28,593 nt of DNA from a virus, in the IMG/VR virus record IMGVR_UViG_3300025110_000088, positions 1 to 28,593 of that record. One strand, given 5' to 3'. This document shows positions 1-9,500 of the stretch, in pieces (position 1 is the stretch's first letter; the number at the start of each line of letters is the position of its first letter). The notes under the pieces are model-generated. The model ran no database searches and was not told where the DNA came from. It saw only the letters and a list, made by a program, of their open reading frames with translations. The translations under genes and the position numbers were made by a program.

Positions 1-125
1 CTATTATAAAACCACAAGGACTTGATAAGAGTGACCTTGTACCTTTACTCACAAAAGCATTGCAAGAACAACAAGCCACAATAGAAGCATTGACAGCTAG
101 AATAGTAACACTGGAGAACGCATAA
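1..125 (+). CDS. Tail fibre protein, C-terminal fragment (probable S74 chaperone end)
   Basis: Only the last 40 codons are in the window; the gene begins upstream. The frame ends with a helical, coiled-coil-like tail (LLTKALQEQQATIEALTARI, then VTLENA) and a TAA that overlaps the next start (TAATG at 123-127). The tail closely resembles the end of the next gene (IQELKAENTALTNRITALENA), which has a recognisable S74 intramolecular chaperone domain. In that family the C-terminal helices help a trimeric fibre fold and are released by self-cleavage. I infer that this is a paralogous fibre or spike subunit; its receptor-binding part is not visible. Confidence 0.75.
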   Translation, partial: IIKPQGLDKSDLVPLLTKALQEQQATIEALTARIVTLENA

Positions 126-1198
126 TGACTAGAGCATCAGATACAGCAAGATTATTAGGAGCAGGTGCTACCATATTAGATGGTACAACTATAAGTACTG
201 CTGATAATACTGCACAGTTAACTTTAACATCCACTGATGCAGATGCTAATGTGGGCCCTGTCTTAGATTTACAAAGAGATAGTTCAAGTCCTGCTGATAA
301 TGATGTATTAGGTATAGTAAATTTTAAAGGCGAAAATGATGCTAGTGAAGTCATAGATTATGCTTCTATAAATGCCTATATATTAGATGCGTCAGATGGA
401 ACAGAAGATGGTAGGGTAATCCATAGATTATACAAAGATGGCACAAATATAAATCTTGTTGATATGAAATCAAGCGAAGTTGTTTTCAATGAAGATAGCC
501 AAGATATAGACTTTCGTGTTGAGTCAAATGGAAATACTCATGCTTTATTTGTACAAGGTGGTAGTAACTTTGTTGGTATAGGAAATTCATCACCTAATGA
601 TTTTGGAAGTACTGCCGCTGATTTAGTTATAGGAACAACATCAGGTGAACATGGTATGACCATTGCTACTGGCACTGGTAATAGTGCAAGAATTCAATTT
701 GCTGATAATACAGCTTCTCCATTTAGAGGTGCTATTGAATATGCTCATAGTAATGACCATTTATTCTTTTATACTGCAGGTTCACAACAGTTAAAGATTA
801 CTAATAATGGTAATATCCAAAGTCCACCCACAGCAAGTAACACAGTAAGTTCGTCTGCTAATATGTTTATTACTTCTGGTGGTGAGTTTGCAAAATCAAC
901 TTCATCAAGAAGATTCAAGAATACTATTAATGATGCTACACATGGATTAACAGAGTTATTGCAATTAAGGTCAGTAACATATAAAGGCAACAATGATGGC
1001 GATATTGTGTTTGGTGGATTAATTGCAGAAGAAGTGCATGATGTAGGATTAACAGAGTTTGTTCAATATGATGATGAGGATAGACCAGAATCATTACATT
1101 ATACACATATGGTTGCCCTATGCATTAAAGCTATACAAGAACTCAAAGCCGAAAACACAGCATTAACAAATAGAATAACAGCCCTAGAGAACGCATAA
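125..1198 (+). CDS. Tail fibre/spike protein with C-terminal S74 intramolecular chaperone
   Basis: This 357-aa protein starts at an ATG overlapping the previous stop. Residues 1-250 are Ser/Thr/Asp/Gly-rich with short repeated beta-like segments, as in fibre shafts and heads. Residues from about 255 to the end match the peptidase S74 (endosialidase chaperone) pattern. The cleavage-site serine and lysine lie in STSSRRFKNTI (S260/S261, K265), followed by GLIAEEVHDVGL and a final coiled coil (ALCIKAIQELKAENTALTNR). In this family the chaperone trimerises the fibre and then cleaves itself off before the serine. The protein probably binds the host surface. Its short length suggests a small fibre head or a second fibre attached to the preceding one. 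Confidence 0.85.
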   Translation: MTRASDTARLLGAGATILDGTTISTADNTAQLTLTSTDADANVGPVLDLQRDSSSPADNDVLGIVNFKGENDASEVIDYASINAYILDASDGTEDGRVIHRLYKDGTNINLVDMKSSEVVFNEDSQDIDFRVESNGNTHALFVQGGSNFVGIGNSSPNDFGSTAADLVIGTTSGEHGMTIATGTGNSARIQFADNTASPFRGAIEYAHSNDHLFFYTAGSQQLKITNNGNIQSPPTASNTVSSSANMFITSGGEFAKSTSSRRFKNTINDATHGLTELLQLRSVTYKGNNDGDIVFGGLIAEEVHDVGLTEFVQYDDEDRPESLHYTHMVALCIKAIQELKAENTALTNRITALENA

Positions 1199-1199
1199 T

Positions 1200-1433
1200 A
1201 TGGAAATGGATGCAATGTTATTCTGGAACATAATCCTGACTATGGTTGTACTACCATTCGGTTGGGCATTTAACAAGATGTTCCAAGAGGTCAAACGTAT
1301 ACAGATACTCTTGAACAAGACACGAGAAGACTATGCACGTAAGGATGATGTAAAAGATGATATGCACAATCTTATGGATGCACTCAAAAGATTAGAAGAT
1401 AAGTTGGATAAAGTATTAATAGGAAATAGATAA
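1200..1433 (+). CDS. Small one-TM coiled-coil protein, holin-like candidate
   Basis: This 77-aa protein has one strongly hydrophobic N-terminal segment (about residues 6-26, LFWNIILTMVVLPFGWAF). A charged helical region rich in Lys, Asp and Glu follows and looks like a coiled coil (about 28-73). The topology resembles XhlA/hemolysin-type small membrane proteins and some phage holin partners, and a position right after the fibre genes is common for lysis genes. No endolysin is adjacent, so a lysis role is inference. The start lies one base after the fibre stop (TAATATG), and its own stop overlaps the next ATG, so the three genes are probably translationally coupled. Confidence 0.6.
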   Translation: MEMDAMLFWNIILTMVVLPFGWAFNKMFQEVKRIQILLNKTREDYARKDDVKDDMHNLMDALKRLEDKLDKVLIGNR

Positions 1434-3673
1434 TGGCTTATTATCCTTTTCAAATGTCTGGTCAAGGTCCTACTTTTGCAAAACCATATACTAAAGAAGG
1501 TAAACAATACTTTGGATTCTATACACAGCCTGATGGTAGAGTTGCATTTTTAAGAAAGGTAGCAAGTGATCCTGATTCTAAAGATACGAAAACTGTTGCA
1601 GATTATTTAGATCCAAACACTAAATTTTATCCTCAAGATCCGAACGTAGCTTTAGATCCCCAAAGTAACTTCAAAACTATACGAGACTTTGCAGAAGATA
1701 GAGATGGATATTTACCTGACGGTAGTTTAATAGGTTATCGAGGGGGTCAACACAGAATATACCCTGCAATGACGTATCAAGGTTTAAAAGAATTTCTTGA
1801 CAAAGGAAATCCAAAGCCAGTTAAACCAGTTGAAAAACAAACGTATCGAGTAAACGAAAAAGAAAGTAATCCTATGAATATATCCTCACCCGGATTTGAT
1901 CCAAAATATGAAGGCACAGATCAACAATCATCAGGACAACAAAATAGAATACCTACCTTTGATTATCTGTATGGACAAACACCCCCACCTGCATTTTTGG
2001 GTGGAGATCCTGAACCTTTTTACAGACCTAAACCCGGTGAAACATTATATAGAACAGACCAAGCAGCTATGGCTGAGAATCCAAATTATCCGGGTTTATT
2101 GGCAAGAAGTGCCGTTGAGCCTAGACAAGGTGGTCAATATGCAATGACTAATACAGGCGAAAGAGTAACAGTTCCTATAGGTTTCTTTGGTACTCCTGAA
2201 GGTGAAAATAGATTTAGTGCAACAATAGATCAAAGAACTGCACCGTATACACCTGAAACACCCCCACCCCAAGAAACAGTATCTCCACAGACTCCAACAC
2301 CCCAAGAAAGTAGACAGATGGTAGAAACACCTCCAACAGATCCCCCTGTTACAGGGGAAAAACTTATAGAACGTTTGGGCGAACAAGCTCAAGGAACTCA
2401 ACAAACTATTCCTCAAGCAGGTCAAATAACAACTGCACCTCAAACGATAGCACAAAATGAATTGCTAACTGCACCCACAGGGTTGCAAACAGTAGGTATG
2501 CCAACAGCTTTAGCGTCTAAAGATAATCTCGCTGTACCAACATCAACTAAAACAGTCGCAAACACTTACGGTGCTAATCTTGTTGGTAATACACCACTTG
2601 CCATTGCTGCTGAAGGTAAATTAGCCAGTGAATCTCTTATTGGAGATGTACAAGGTGCAGTATCAGCAGAAGCTCAAGTTATGGGACAAACAGAAGATTT
2701 AGATCCTAAAGCATCTGTACAATATCAACTAGCACAATTGTATGAAAGTTTAGAAGAAGGTAAACCTTTACCTGCATGGGCTGCACCTGCTGTGAGAGCA
2801 GTGAGTGGTATCATGCAACAAAGAGGTCTTGGTTCGTCAAGCATGGCTTCTGCAGCCATAACTCAAGCCATATTTGAAGCAGGTATACCCATAGCAAAAG
2901 CCGATGCAGACAGATTTGCAGCCATACAACTACAAAATTTAAACAACAAACAACAGGCAACGTTGCAAAATGCCATGACTTTTGCTGCTATGGATAAAGC
3001 AAATCTTGATGCACGAATGACTGCGGCCGTAAATAATTCTAAATCATTTTTATCTATAGACATGGCTAACCTCGACAATAAACAAAAAACTCAATCTATA
3101 GACTATCAAGGTAAACTACAAGCTTTACTTACTGACGCAGCTTCACAAAATGCGTCTGGTCAGTTTAACGCAAAATCTCAAAACCAACTCGATGAATTTT
3201 TTGCAGAACTTGATGGACAAATACAACAGTCCAATGCAAATAGATTGGCTGCAACAGAACAATTTAACGTAGATCAAGTAAATGCTAACGCAAGATATGT
3301 ACAAGGTTTAAACGATCAAAGAGAACAATTTAACTTGAACATGCAAACACAAATAGATCAGTCTAACGCTGTGTGGAGAAGAAATATAAATACAGCGAAC
3401 ACTGCCGCTCAAAACGAAACAAACAGACAAAATGCACTTAACACTTTAAATGTGAGTCAATCGGCACTAAATGCACTATGGCAAAGATACCGAGACGAAG
3501 CATCGTGGTTATTTACATCGTCTGAAAGTGCGAAGCAAAGAGAACATCAATTAGCTTTAACAGCTATGGAAGTATCTGCACAGACCGATATGTATGATAT
3601 GAAAAGTGAAAATGATATGTATGGTGCATTAGGGGGAGCAACGTTAGCAGGAATATTTGGATTATTAGGATAA
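1433..3673 (+). CDS. Large Pro/Gln-rich structural protein (probable internal virion or tail-associated)
   Basis: I do not recognise this 746-aa protein by family. The N-terminal part (1-150) is aromatic and polar (MAYYPFQMSGQGPTFAKPY). Residues 150-350 are rich in Pro, Gln and Thr and probably disordered. From about 380 it becomes Ala/Gln/Asn-rich and helical, with a recurring QFN motif near residues 577, 610 and 632 in a long predicted coiled coil. The last 20 residues form a Gly/Ala/Leu-rich hydrophobic tail (GALGGATLAGIFGLLG) that could insert in a membrane. Size, low complexity and position among late genes suit an ejected or tail-associated virion component, but this is inference. The start overlaps the previous stop (TAATG). 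Confidence 0.7.
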   Translation: MAYYPFQMSGQGPTFAKPYTKEGKQYFGFYTQPDGRVAFLRKVASDPDSKDTKTVADYLDPNTKFYPQDPNVALDPQSNFKTIRDFAEDRDGYLPDGSLIGYRGGQHRIYPAMTYQGLKEFLDKGNPKPVKPVEKQTYRVNEKESNPMNISSPGFDPKYEGTDQQSSGQQNRIPTFDYLYGQTPPPAFLGGDPEPFYRPKPGETLYRTDQAAMAENPNYPGLLARSAVEPRQGGQYAMTNTGERVTVPIGFFGTPEGENRFSATIDQRTAPYTPETPPPQETVSPQTPTPQESRQMVETPPTDPPVTGEKLIERLGEQAQGTQQTIPQAGQITTAPQTIAQNELLTAPTGLQTVGMPTALASKDNLAVPTSTKTVANTYGANLVGNTPLAIAAEGKLASESLIGDVQGAVSAEAQVMGQTEDLDPKASVQYQLAQLYESLEEGKPLPAWAAPAVRAVSGIMQQRGLGSSSMASAAITQAIFEAGIPIAKADADRFAAIQLQNLNNKQQATLQNAMTFAAMDKANLDARMTAAVNNSKSFLSIDMANLDNKQKTQSIDYQGKLQALLTDAASQNASGQFNAKSQNQLDEFFAELDGQIQQSNANRLAATEQFNVDQVNANARYVQGLNDQREQFNLNMQTQIDQSNAVWRRNINTANTAAQNETNRQNALNTLNVSQSALNALWQRYRDEASWLFTSSESAKQREHQLALTAMEVSAQTDMYDMKSENDMYGALGGATLAGIFGLLG

Positions 3674-3685
3674 AGGAGTTAATCA

Positions 3686-4180
3686 ATGCTTAAAGCTTTA
3701 CTACCTGCATTAGCCTTCTTTGGGTCGGTGGCTTATGCAACGTCAGGAACACCAAGTACAAGAACATCAAGTACAAAAACATCAGGTGGTTTTTTAGATA
3801 GAATTGAACCTAAAGCAGGAGATAGTTCGTTTTCGTCTTTTTCAAAAGGTGTATCTAAATACGCATACGAAGGTTTGTTTGGTAAGGGTGGTTCACTCTC
3901 ACAAGCATCTAACACAACAATACCAAGAAGAATATCTGCACCTGCTGTTGCATCCGTGCAACCAGTAAAAGCAACAGCCACACAATTTTACGTTCCGGGA
4001 TTATCAAACGAAAGACTTATGAGTAAAGCACAAGTCGCTGCAGGCAATCCGATGATAAACGCTATATTTGGTAAGGCTATGCAATACAATCCACGTGTAG
4101 GTAGAAACATAAATCTTGCAAAAGCAGGCAATCTTAAAAATATAAAATCACGAATTAGTCCAAAGCAGGTGTACGCATGA
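3686..4180 (+). CDS. Hypothetical protein with N-terminal signal-like segment
   Basis: This 164-aa protein has a strong AAAGGAG site 7 bases before its ATG. It starts with a short hydrophobic stretch (MLKALLPALAFFGSVAYATS) that looks like a signal peptide or membrane anchor, with AYA near residue 18 as a possible cleavage site. A Ser/Thr-rich region and a basic C-terminus follow. No catalytic motif is visible. It lies between large virion proteins and its stop overlaps the next start (ATGA), so I infer a minor virion or host-interaction protein. The protein is basic, unlike its acidic downstream neighbour. Confidence 0.65.
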   Translation: MLKALLPALAFFGSVAYATSGTPSTRTSSTKTSGGFLDRIEPKAGDSSFSSFSKGVSKYAYEGLFGKGGSLSQASNTTIPRRISAPAVASVQPVKATATQFYVPGLSNERLMSKAQVAAGNPMINAIFGKAMQYNPRVGRNINLAKAGNLKNIKSRISPKQVYA

Positions 4181-4737
4181 TGCAACAACCCCCACCAGAT
4201 ACTAGCGTAGAAGCACTAGATAGATTTAACAGACCACCTCCGGGTCACAGTTTGACTGGCCCTCAAGGTAAATGGTCATGGGAAAAGCCACCACGTTTTG
4301 CTGATCCTGAAGAAGCAATTGATTTTATAATGGATCAGATAGAAGTGCCGACAGTGCAAAATGATATGCTATCACTTATGGTGGCAGGTATATCCATAGA
4401 AGAAATAGTAGACAGTGTGGGTATAGGTGGTTTTGCAACAGGACATTTTAATCCTGACGTTGCAGAACTTATCAAAGCTCCTATTGCTGTGTATCTTGCA
4501 GGTCTAGCTATAGAAAATGATATACAACCGAAGATGTTCAACACCAAAGACGGTATGCCACGTGAAGAGGGCAATGTTGATGAAGCACAAGTCATGAACA
4601 TCATGCAAGATCGTTCACCAGAAACATTGCAAGTCATGGCTGAAATGGAAGGTGAACAAGAACAGATTGAAGATAAATCTTTTCTTTCACCTAACCTTGA
4701 TGACAAACCTGTACAAGAAAAAATAGAAGAGGTATAA
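4177..4737 (+). CDS. Conserved acidic hypothetical protein, late structural cluster
   Basis: This 186-aa acidic protein starts in a 4-base ATGA overlap with the previous gene. The N-terminus is proline-rich (QQPPPDTSVEALDRFNRPPP) and continues GHSLTGPQGKWSWEKPPRFADPEEAIDFI. From memory, a PGxSLT...WExPP...DPEEA signature recurs in unassigned structural-cluster proteins of marine phages. The middle (about 65-120) is helical with mild hydrophobicity, and the C-terminus is Glu/Gln-rich (EMEGEQEQIEDKS). It may be a chaperone, scaffold-like or internal virion protein. No enzyme motif is visible and the function is unknown. Confidence 0.7.
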   Translation: MMQQPPPDTSVEALDRFNRPPPGHSLTGPQGKWSWEKPPRFADPEEAIDFIMDQIEVPTVQNDMLSLMVAGISIEEIVDSVGIGGFATGHFNPDVAELIKAPIAVYLAGLAIENDIQPKMFNTKDGMPREEGNVDEAQVMNIMQDRSPETLQVMAEMEGEQEQIEDKSFLSPNLDDKPVQEKIEEV

Positions 4738-4738
4738 T

Positions 4739-6559
4739 ATGGGATTTACACCATTTAAAGCGTTTGTAAAAGGTGGAGCAGAGTTCGCTCAAAAGGTTGC
4801 ACTTGCTCGGCTAGAGGGTGAGTATGAACTTAAAAAAGCAACAGGAATTGCAAAAGCAAAAGCAGATGCAGCAAACGTAGGCAGATTGACACATTTTAAA
4901 GCAGGCAACGTAGACTTGACGTTTACCAATTCTGACGCTAAAGATGCTTCTGCTCGTAATCAAGGTAACATAACAGATATGTATACTGTTTTAGGATCAG
5001 ATAATTATCAAAAGTTTATAAATGCCGCTAAAAAAGAAACAAGAGGAGCAGAAAAGATAAGATCGCTTAACACGTTTTTAATAGGTAGAGTTCAACCATT
5101 TATAAAAGATAGTGCAATTGAAGAAAAAATTGGTGATGCCGTTAAGATTGTTAAGCATGAAGATATAACTATTCCGTATAGCCAATCTTTAGAGAAAGGA
5201 TACGGAAGAGAGTTTATGGAAAATGTTATAGCACCTTCATATAAAGTAGAGTATGAAAGATTCCAAAGAAAGTATCCTAAAAAATTAGGGTTATTATCTG
5301 ATAAAAAACTTACATCAGACGGTTATGTTCAATACTCTCACATACCGTATTTAACGCAGGACATATATAATTCTGAAGATGGAAGATATATAATACAACA
5401 AGCTAATGATGCTGCTAAAAAATTAAATGTTCCATATGAAAAGTTATTAGGATCTTGGCAAACTGGCACAGGTGATGAATTAAAAGATGTAAAAAAACAA
5501 AGAGTGATATGGGATGTGTATGGCAACTTAAAAAAAGTATTACCCCCTAAAGGTATAGATTTGAAAAACATAGGATCTTACACACAATTTATTTCTGCAG
5601 CAAGAAAAACAGCATATGACAGTGGCGTAAGTCCTGATCAGTTTGCTAACATGCTACAAACATTTGTGCCATCTTTCTCAAGCAACGACACAATGCCATT
5701 TATATATACAACAAGTTCTGCTAGAGACGATGCAATAAGAGACGAACATGCCAATCATTTAAAATCAGAATATAAAATAGATCCTAAAGAAGCAGCTATA
5801 AAAGCATCGGCTGCTAATCAGGCCGCAGGAATTGCAGGTAGAATGGTTGTAGAATTTAGAAAAAATCAACAAGTAGTAGGTCAGGGAGCATTACAGCCTA
5901 CAGTTTCTGGTGTGGCTAAATCAATAGAGGGATTCTTTGGAAGCACAGGTATATTTGCAGGATTTGGAAATTTAACAGCTTGGTTGACGGATAAAAATGG
6001 TTTTAATCAAAATCAAGTATCACGAAGTAGGTTACAAAACACATTAGCTCAATATCAAAAACAATTTGATGAAAAGGATGCCACTGGTCAATTAACTTCT
6101 AATGCACGAAAAGCTCGTATTGAATTTATGAAATTTAATTTAGCTTACGCTATGGCTTCTGCGTTTCAAGGTGGCACAGGTGGTAGAACAATATCTGATC
6201 AAGATATTGAAAACATGATGGCAGCCATGAAGTTTGAATATGATAGTAGTGAAGATATAATAATTGAATCTTTGCAGACTATTCAGTCTGTTATGAAAGA
6301 TGTTGCAGTAATACAAGATGGATATAGAAAAGGTGGCAAAGCTGCAGGCGTATCATATTTACTTGAAAAAACAAATGAAGCTTTTGGTGTTGATTTTTCA
6401 TCAGGAGGTAATTACGCAGACTACGCTGTTTCTAAGTTACAAGGAAAGGTAGCAAAAGCAGGTAAATTTAACGTACAAAATAAAACAATTAAAAATCCAA
6501 ATTATATTTCAAAACAACAAACACCAAACGTTCCAAAGTTTATAACAGTTCCAAAGTAA
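4739..6559 (+). CDS. Large structural/internal virion protein candidate (606 aa)
   Basis: The gene begins one base after the preceding stop. The protein is basic and mostly helical. An Ala/Lys-rich amphipathic N-terminus (GAEFAQKVALARLEGEYELK) leads into a mixed helical body. There is a Gly/Phe-rich segment near residues 395-420 (GFFGSTGIFAGFGNLTAWL) that could touch a membrane, and a Lys/Asn-rich C-terminus. It shows no lysozyme, transglycosylase, capsid or terminase motif. Its position between the 186-aa protein and the 1595-aa protein suggests a set of internal virion proteins delivered with the DNA, analogous in layout only to the T7 gp14-gp16 group. Confidence 0.65.
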   Translation: MGFTPFKAFVKGGAEFAQKVALARLEGEYELKKATGIAKAKADAANVGRLTHFKAGNVDLTFTNSDAKDASARNQGNITDMYTVLGSDNYQKFINAAKKETRGAEKIRSLNTFLIGRVQPFIKDSAIEEKIGDAVKIVKHEDITIPYSQSLEKGYGREFMENVIAPSYKVEYERFQRKYPKKLGLLSDKKLTSDGYVQYSHIPYLTQDIYNSEDGRYIIQQANDAAKKLNVPYEKLLGSWQTGTGDELKDVKKQRVIWDVYGNLKKVLPPKGIDLKNIGSYTQFISAARKTAYDSGVSPDQFANMLQTFVPSFSSNDTMPFIYTTSSARDDAIRDEHANHLKSEYKIDPKEAAIKASAANQAAGIAGRMVVEFRKNQQVVGQGALQPTVSGVAKSIEGFFGSTGIFAGFGNLTAWLTDKNGFNQNQVSRSRLQNTLAQYQKQFDEKDATGQLTSNARKARIEFMKFNLAYAMASAFQGGTGGRTISDQDIENMMAAMKFEYDSSEDIIIESLQTIQSVMKDVAVIQDGYRKGGKAAGVSYLLEKTNEAFGVDFSSGGNYADYAVSKLQGKVAKAGKFNVQNKTIKNPNYISKQQTPNVPKFITVPK

Positions 6560-6570
6560 AAGGTTAATTT

Positions 6571-9500
6571 ATGGTACAAACTCAAAATAAATCAGCGTTT
6601 CCTGATACCAAAATAGAAGAAGATGTTATAACTAGAGGTCCTAAAGGCGTTCTAGGAATAATAGACGAGTCTGTTGGATTTACTGATGAGTCCAAAGAAT
6701 CTGTTAGATTTGGTGATCAACCCGGACAAGTTATTGTTAATCCACTAAATGTTAACAGAGTATTTAATTATGGTGAGTATTATGATGAGGACTTTTTTGT
6801 TCAAAATAATGATATAGAGGGTATGCTTTTAGGTAATAATCAAGCTATGGAGTTTGATAAAAATATGTCTTACGAAGATAAGATAGATTTATTTAACCAG
6901 TACCAACCTAAAATATTATTTGGAAGAAGTGATACAGAGCTTGACACAGATGGCACAAAGAAAACAACAGGCATATACAATGTTGATGAAAGAATAGATA
7001 CAATTCTACGAAGCAACATAGAAGAAAAGATACAATCTGAAATGGACAAGGGTGTTCGCCCAACTATTCTTCCTAATCCATTTACCGAAGCACCTGCACC
7101 TTTCAGTATGGAATACTATAAAAAAGATCCTAAAACAGGAAGGTTACTGCCTAGCTACCAAGAAAGTCCGGGAAGAAGAGCAAAAGAGTTTCTTAGATTT
7201 TTAGATCAAAGCTTTCCTAACATGGGTGGCAAAACAAAAGCAAGCTTAGTTAACAGAAATATATATGGTAGAGTTGACCTTAATTTTAAAATGCCTGATG
7301 AAAAAGAAACAGATACAGCAGGTTCAGGACTAGTATTAGGGGAGAAGTTAGTAACTCTTGCAACAGATATACCACGTGCTATAGGCGACTTGATTATAAC
7401 AGGCATTGGTGCAGGTGGTGAATTAGCTTATGATGGCTTCAAGAATCTGTATAATTTAGCTAGTAGAGAAGCCACATTTAAAGATCAATATCAAATGATG
7501 TATCAAGGTGATGGTTGGTATGTACCTAATCCTTTTGCTGAAAAAGGTAGAGATTTAATCAGATCCTTTTTAGGTCCTGACTCAGCAGAAGTGTATCAAA
7601 AGAGATTAGCACAAGACAATATACTTGTGACTAAAGAGCAGGCAAACAAAATACTGAACTACACTTCTGATGCTGCAGATGCCGTAACTGTAGTTACACC
7701 TCAACTTTTAGGTGAAGCCACAGCAATTGCTAATATTACTAAAAAGGGTGCAAAAAAGTTTTACGATGATTTTAAATTGTATCAGTCAAATAATAAAAAT
7801 CTAAAAGGTCCTGAATTAGTTCAAAGTTTTCTCGATGAACGAAGATCAAAACTACCTATATACGGTAGATTAAAAGACTTTCTTAATAAAAATAAATTGA
7901 AAGAGGGTGCTGACTTAGCAGAGTCTGCAAAACCTGTTGAACAACGTAGCTTAGTAATAGAAGCAAACGATAGACTAAAAAGTAAACGAGGAGAGTTAGC
8001 TGATGCTATAAAACTAAAACGAGCAGAATATCAATCTCTTGATCCTCAAGCAAAAGCAGTTATGACTCCCCTGCTTAAAAAAGAATATTTAAACACGGAA
8101 GAAGTATTTAAATTAAAAGCAGAAGTAACAGAAGCTGAAATGCTTGTTCGTATGGCAGAACAGACAAGTGCCGTGCCTAAATACATGAGAGATATGTTTA
8201 AAGATACGACATATTTTGCTACAATCGCTGCAGTAACTGGGCAACAATTAAATACAAGTTTTGGTGTAGATCCTCAAGTAGGTTATCTTGTAGGGATGGG
8301 AACTTTGATGGTTGCAAATTTTACGCAGGGAAGCAATTTGTTGGGTATGCGTTCCTATCTAGAAAATAGACATGCGTATAATCAGACTAATATACTTACT
8401 GTGTTAAGAAAGAGTGGTGCTTTTGAAGAAGGCACAACAAGTCAAGATGTCTTGGCCGCACTAAGAAATCCAGTCCTTGATGGTGTTAATCCACTAACAG
8501 GTAAGAAGTTTACTTCAAGTGAAAGAAAATTAGCTCTCGACTTATCAAAAAGAATAAATTCTTTAGCTCCAGAAATAAGAGATCAAGTAGTTGCAAATAT
8601 AGTGTACTATAAAGACATGAGAAAATCTCTAGCAAAAGCAGGAATACCTGATGAGTTACTAGAGACAAGTTTTGCTGATATGTCTGGTCTTGCTCTTTTT
8701 GATGCCCTAGAAGATTCTTTTTATTATTCTGTAAGTCAGTCAAAAGCGTTTGATAAAGGAACACAAGAAACTTTCTTATCATTACAAAACAGTCGTACTA
8801 AACTCATGCAATCTCTTGAAGGTCATTTAAATAATATTTTAGGTTTAAATATAGACAAGAACAATCCTGCAATTGTTGAATTTACAGGTAAGATATCAGA
8901 AGCTTTAAGTGATACAAAATTAAAAGGAGATGAGTTAAGATCAGTCGCAGATGCCTACGTTAAATCTAAAGCTCAACTTTTACAGTCTTATTTACATGGA
9001 CATGATATAAAAGGTGTTCAAGATTCTATTACAGCAGAATATGGCGATGTCATGGAAATGGCTGATTCATTATTAGATGACACCCTAAAACTATCTCTAC
9101 TGGGTGACATGAAATCTGTGCAACAAAGCAGACAAAATTTAAAATTAATTGAAGATAGTATACATAAAGAATTTCACGCAACCATAGCAAATCAAAGATC
9201 TGTAATTAATGATAGATCAGGAAAAATTCCTAGTGTCAATGAAATTGATTTAGCTAAATACAATGACGAAAATGCTTCGTTAGGTAGATTGGCTATCATG
9301 AGTAGAAAGATGGCTAAAGCAAGAGCTAGATTACCATTTCAAGAATTTGATTTGAAATACGGAAATCAATTTGGAACTGACGCATCAGAGTTAGGTCTTA
9401 AAATACTTGATGACGTAACAGCAGGAGACAGAGCAAGTAAAGGTTTAGCTAGTCAACTAATGGCAAGTGGGGATGAAGCTAAAATATTCTCTGTTTTAAA

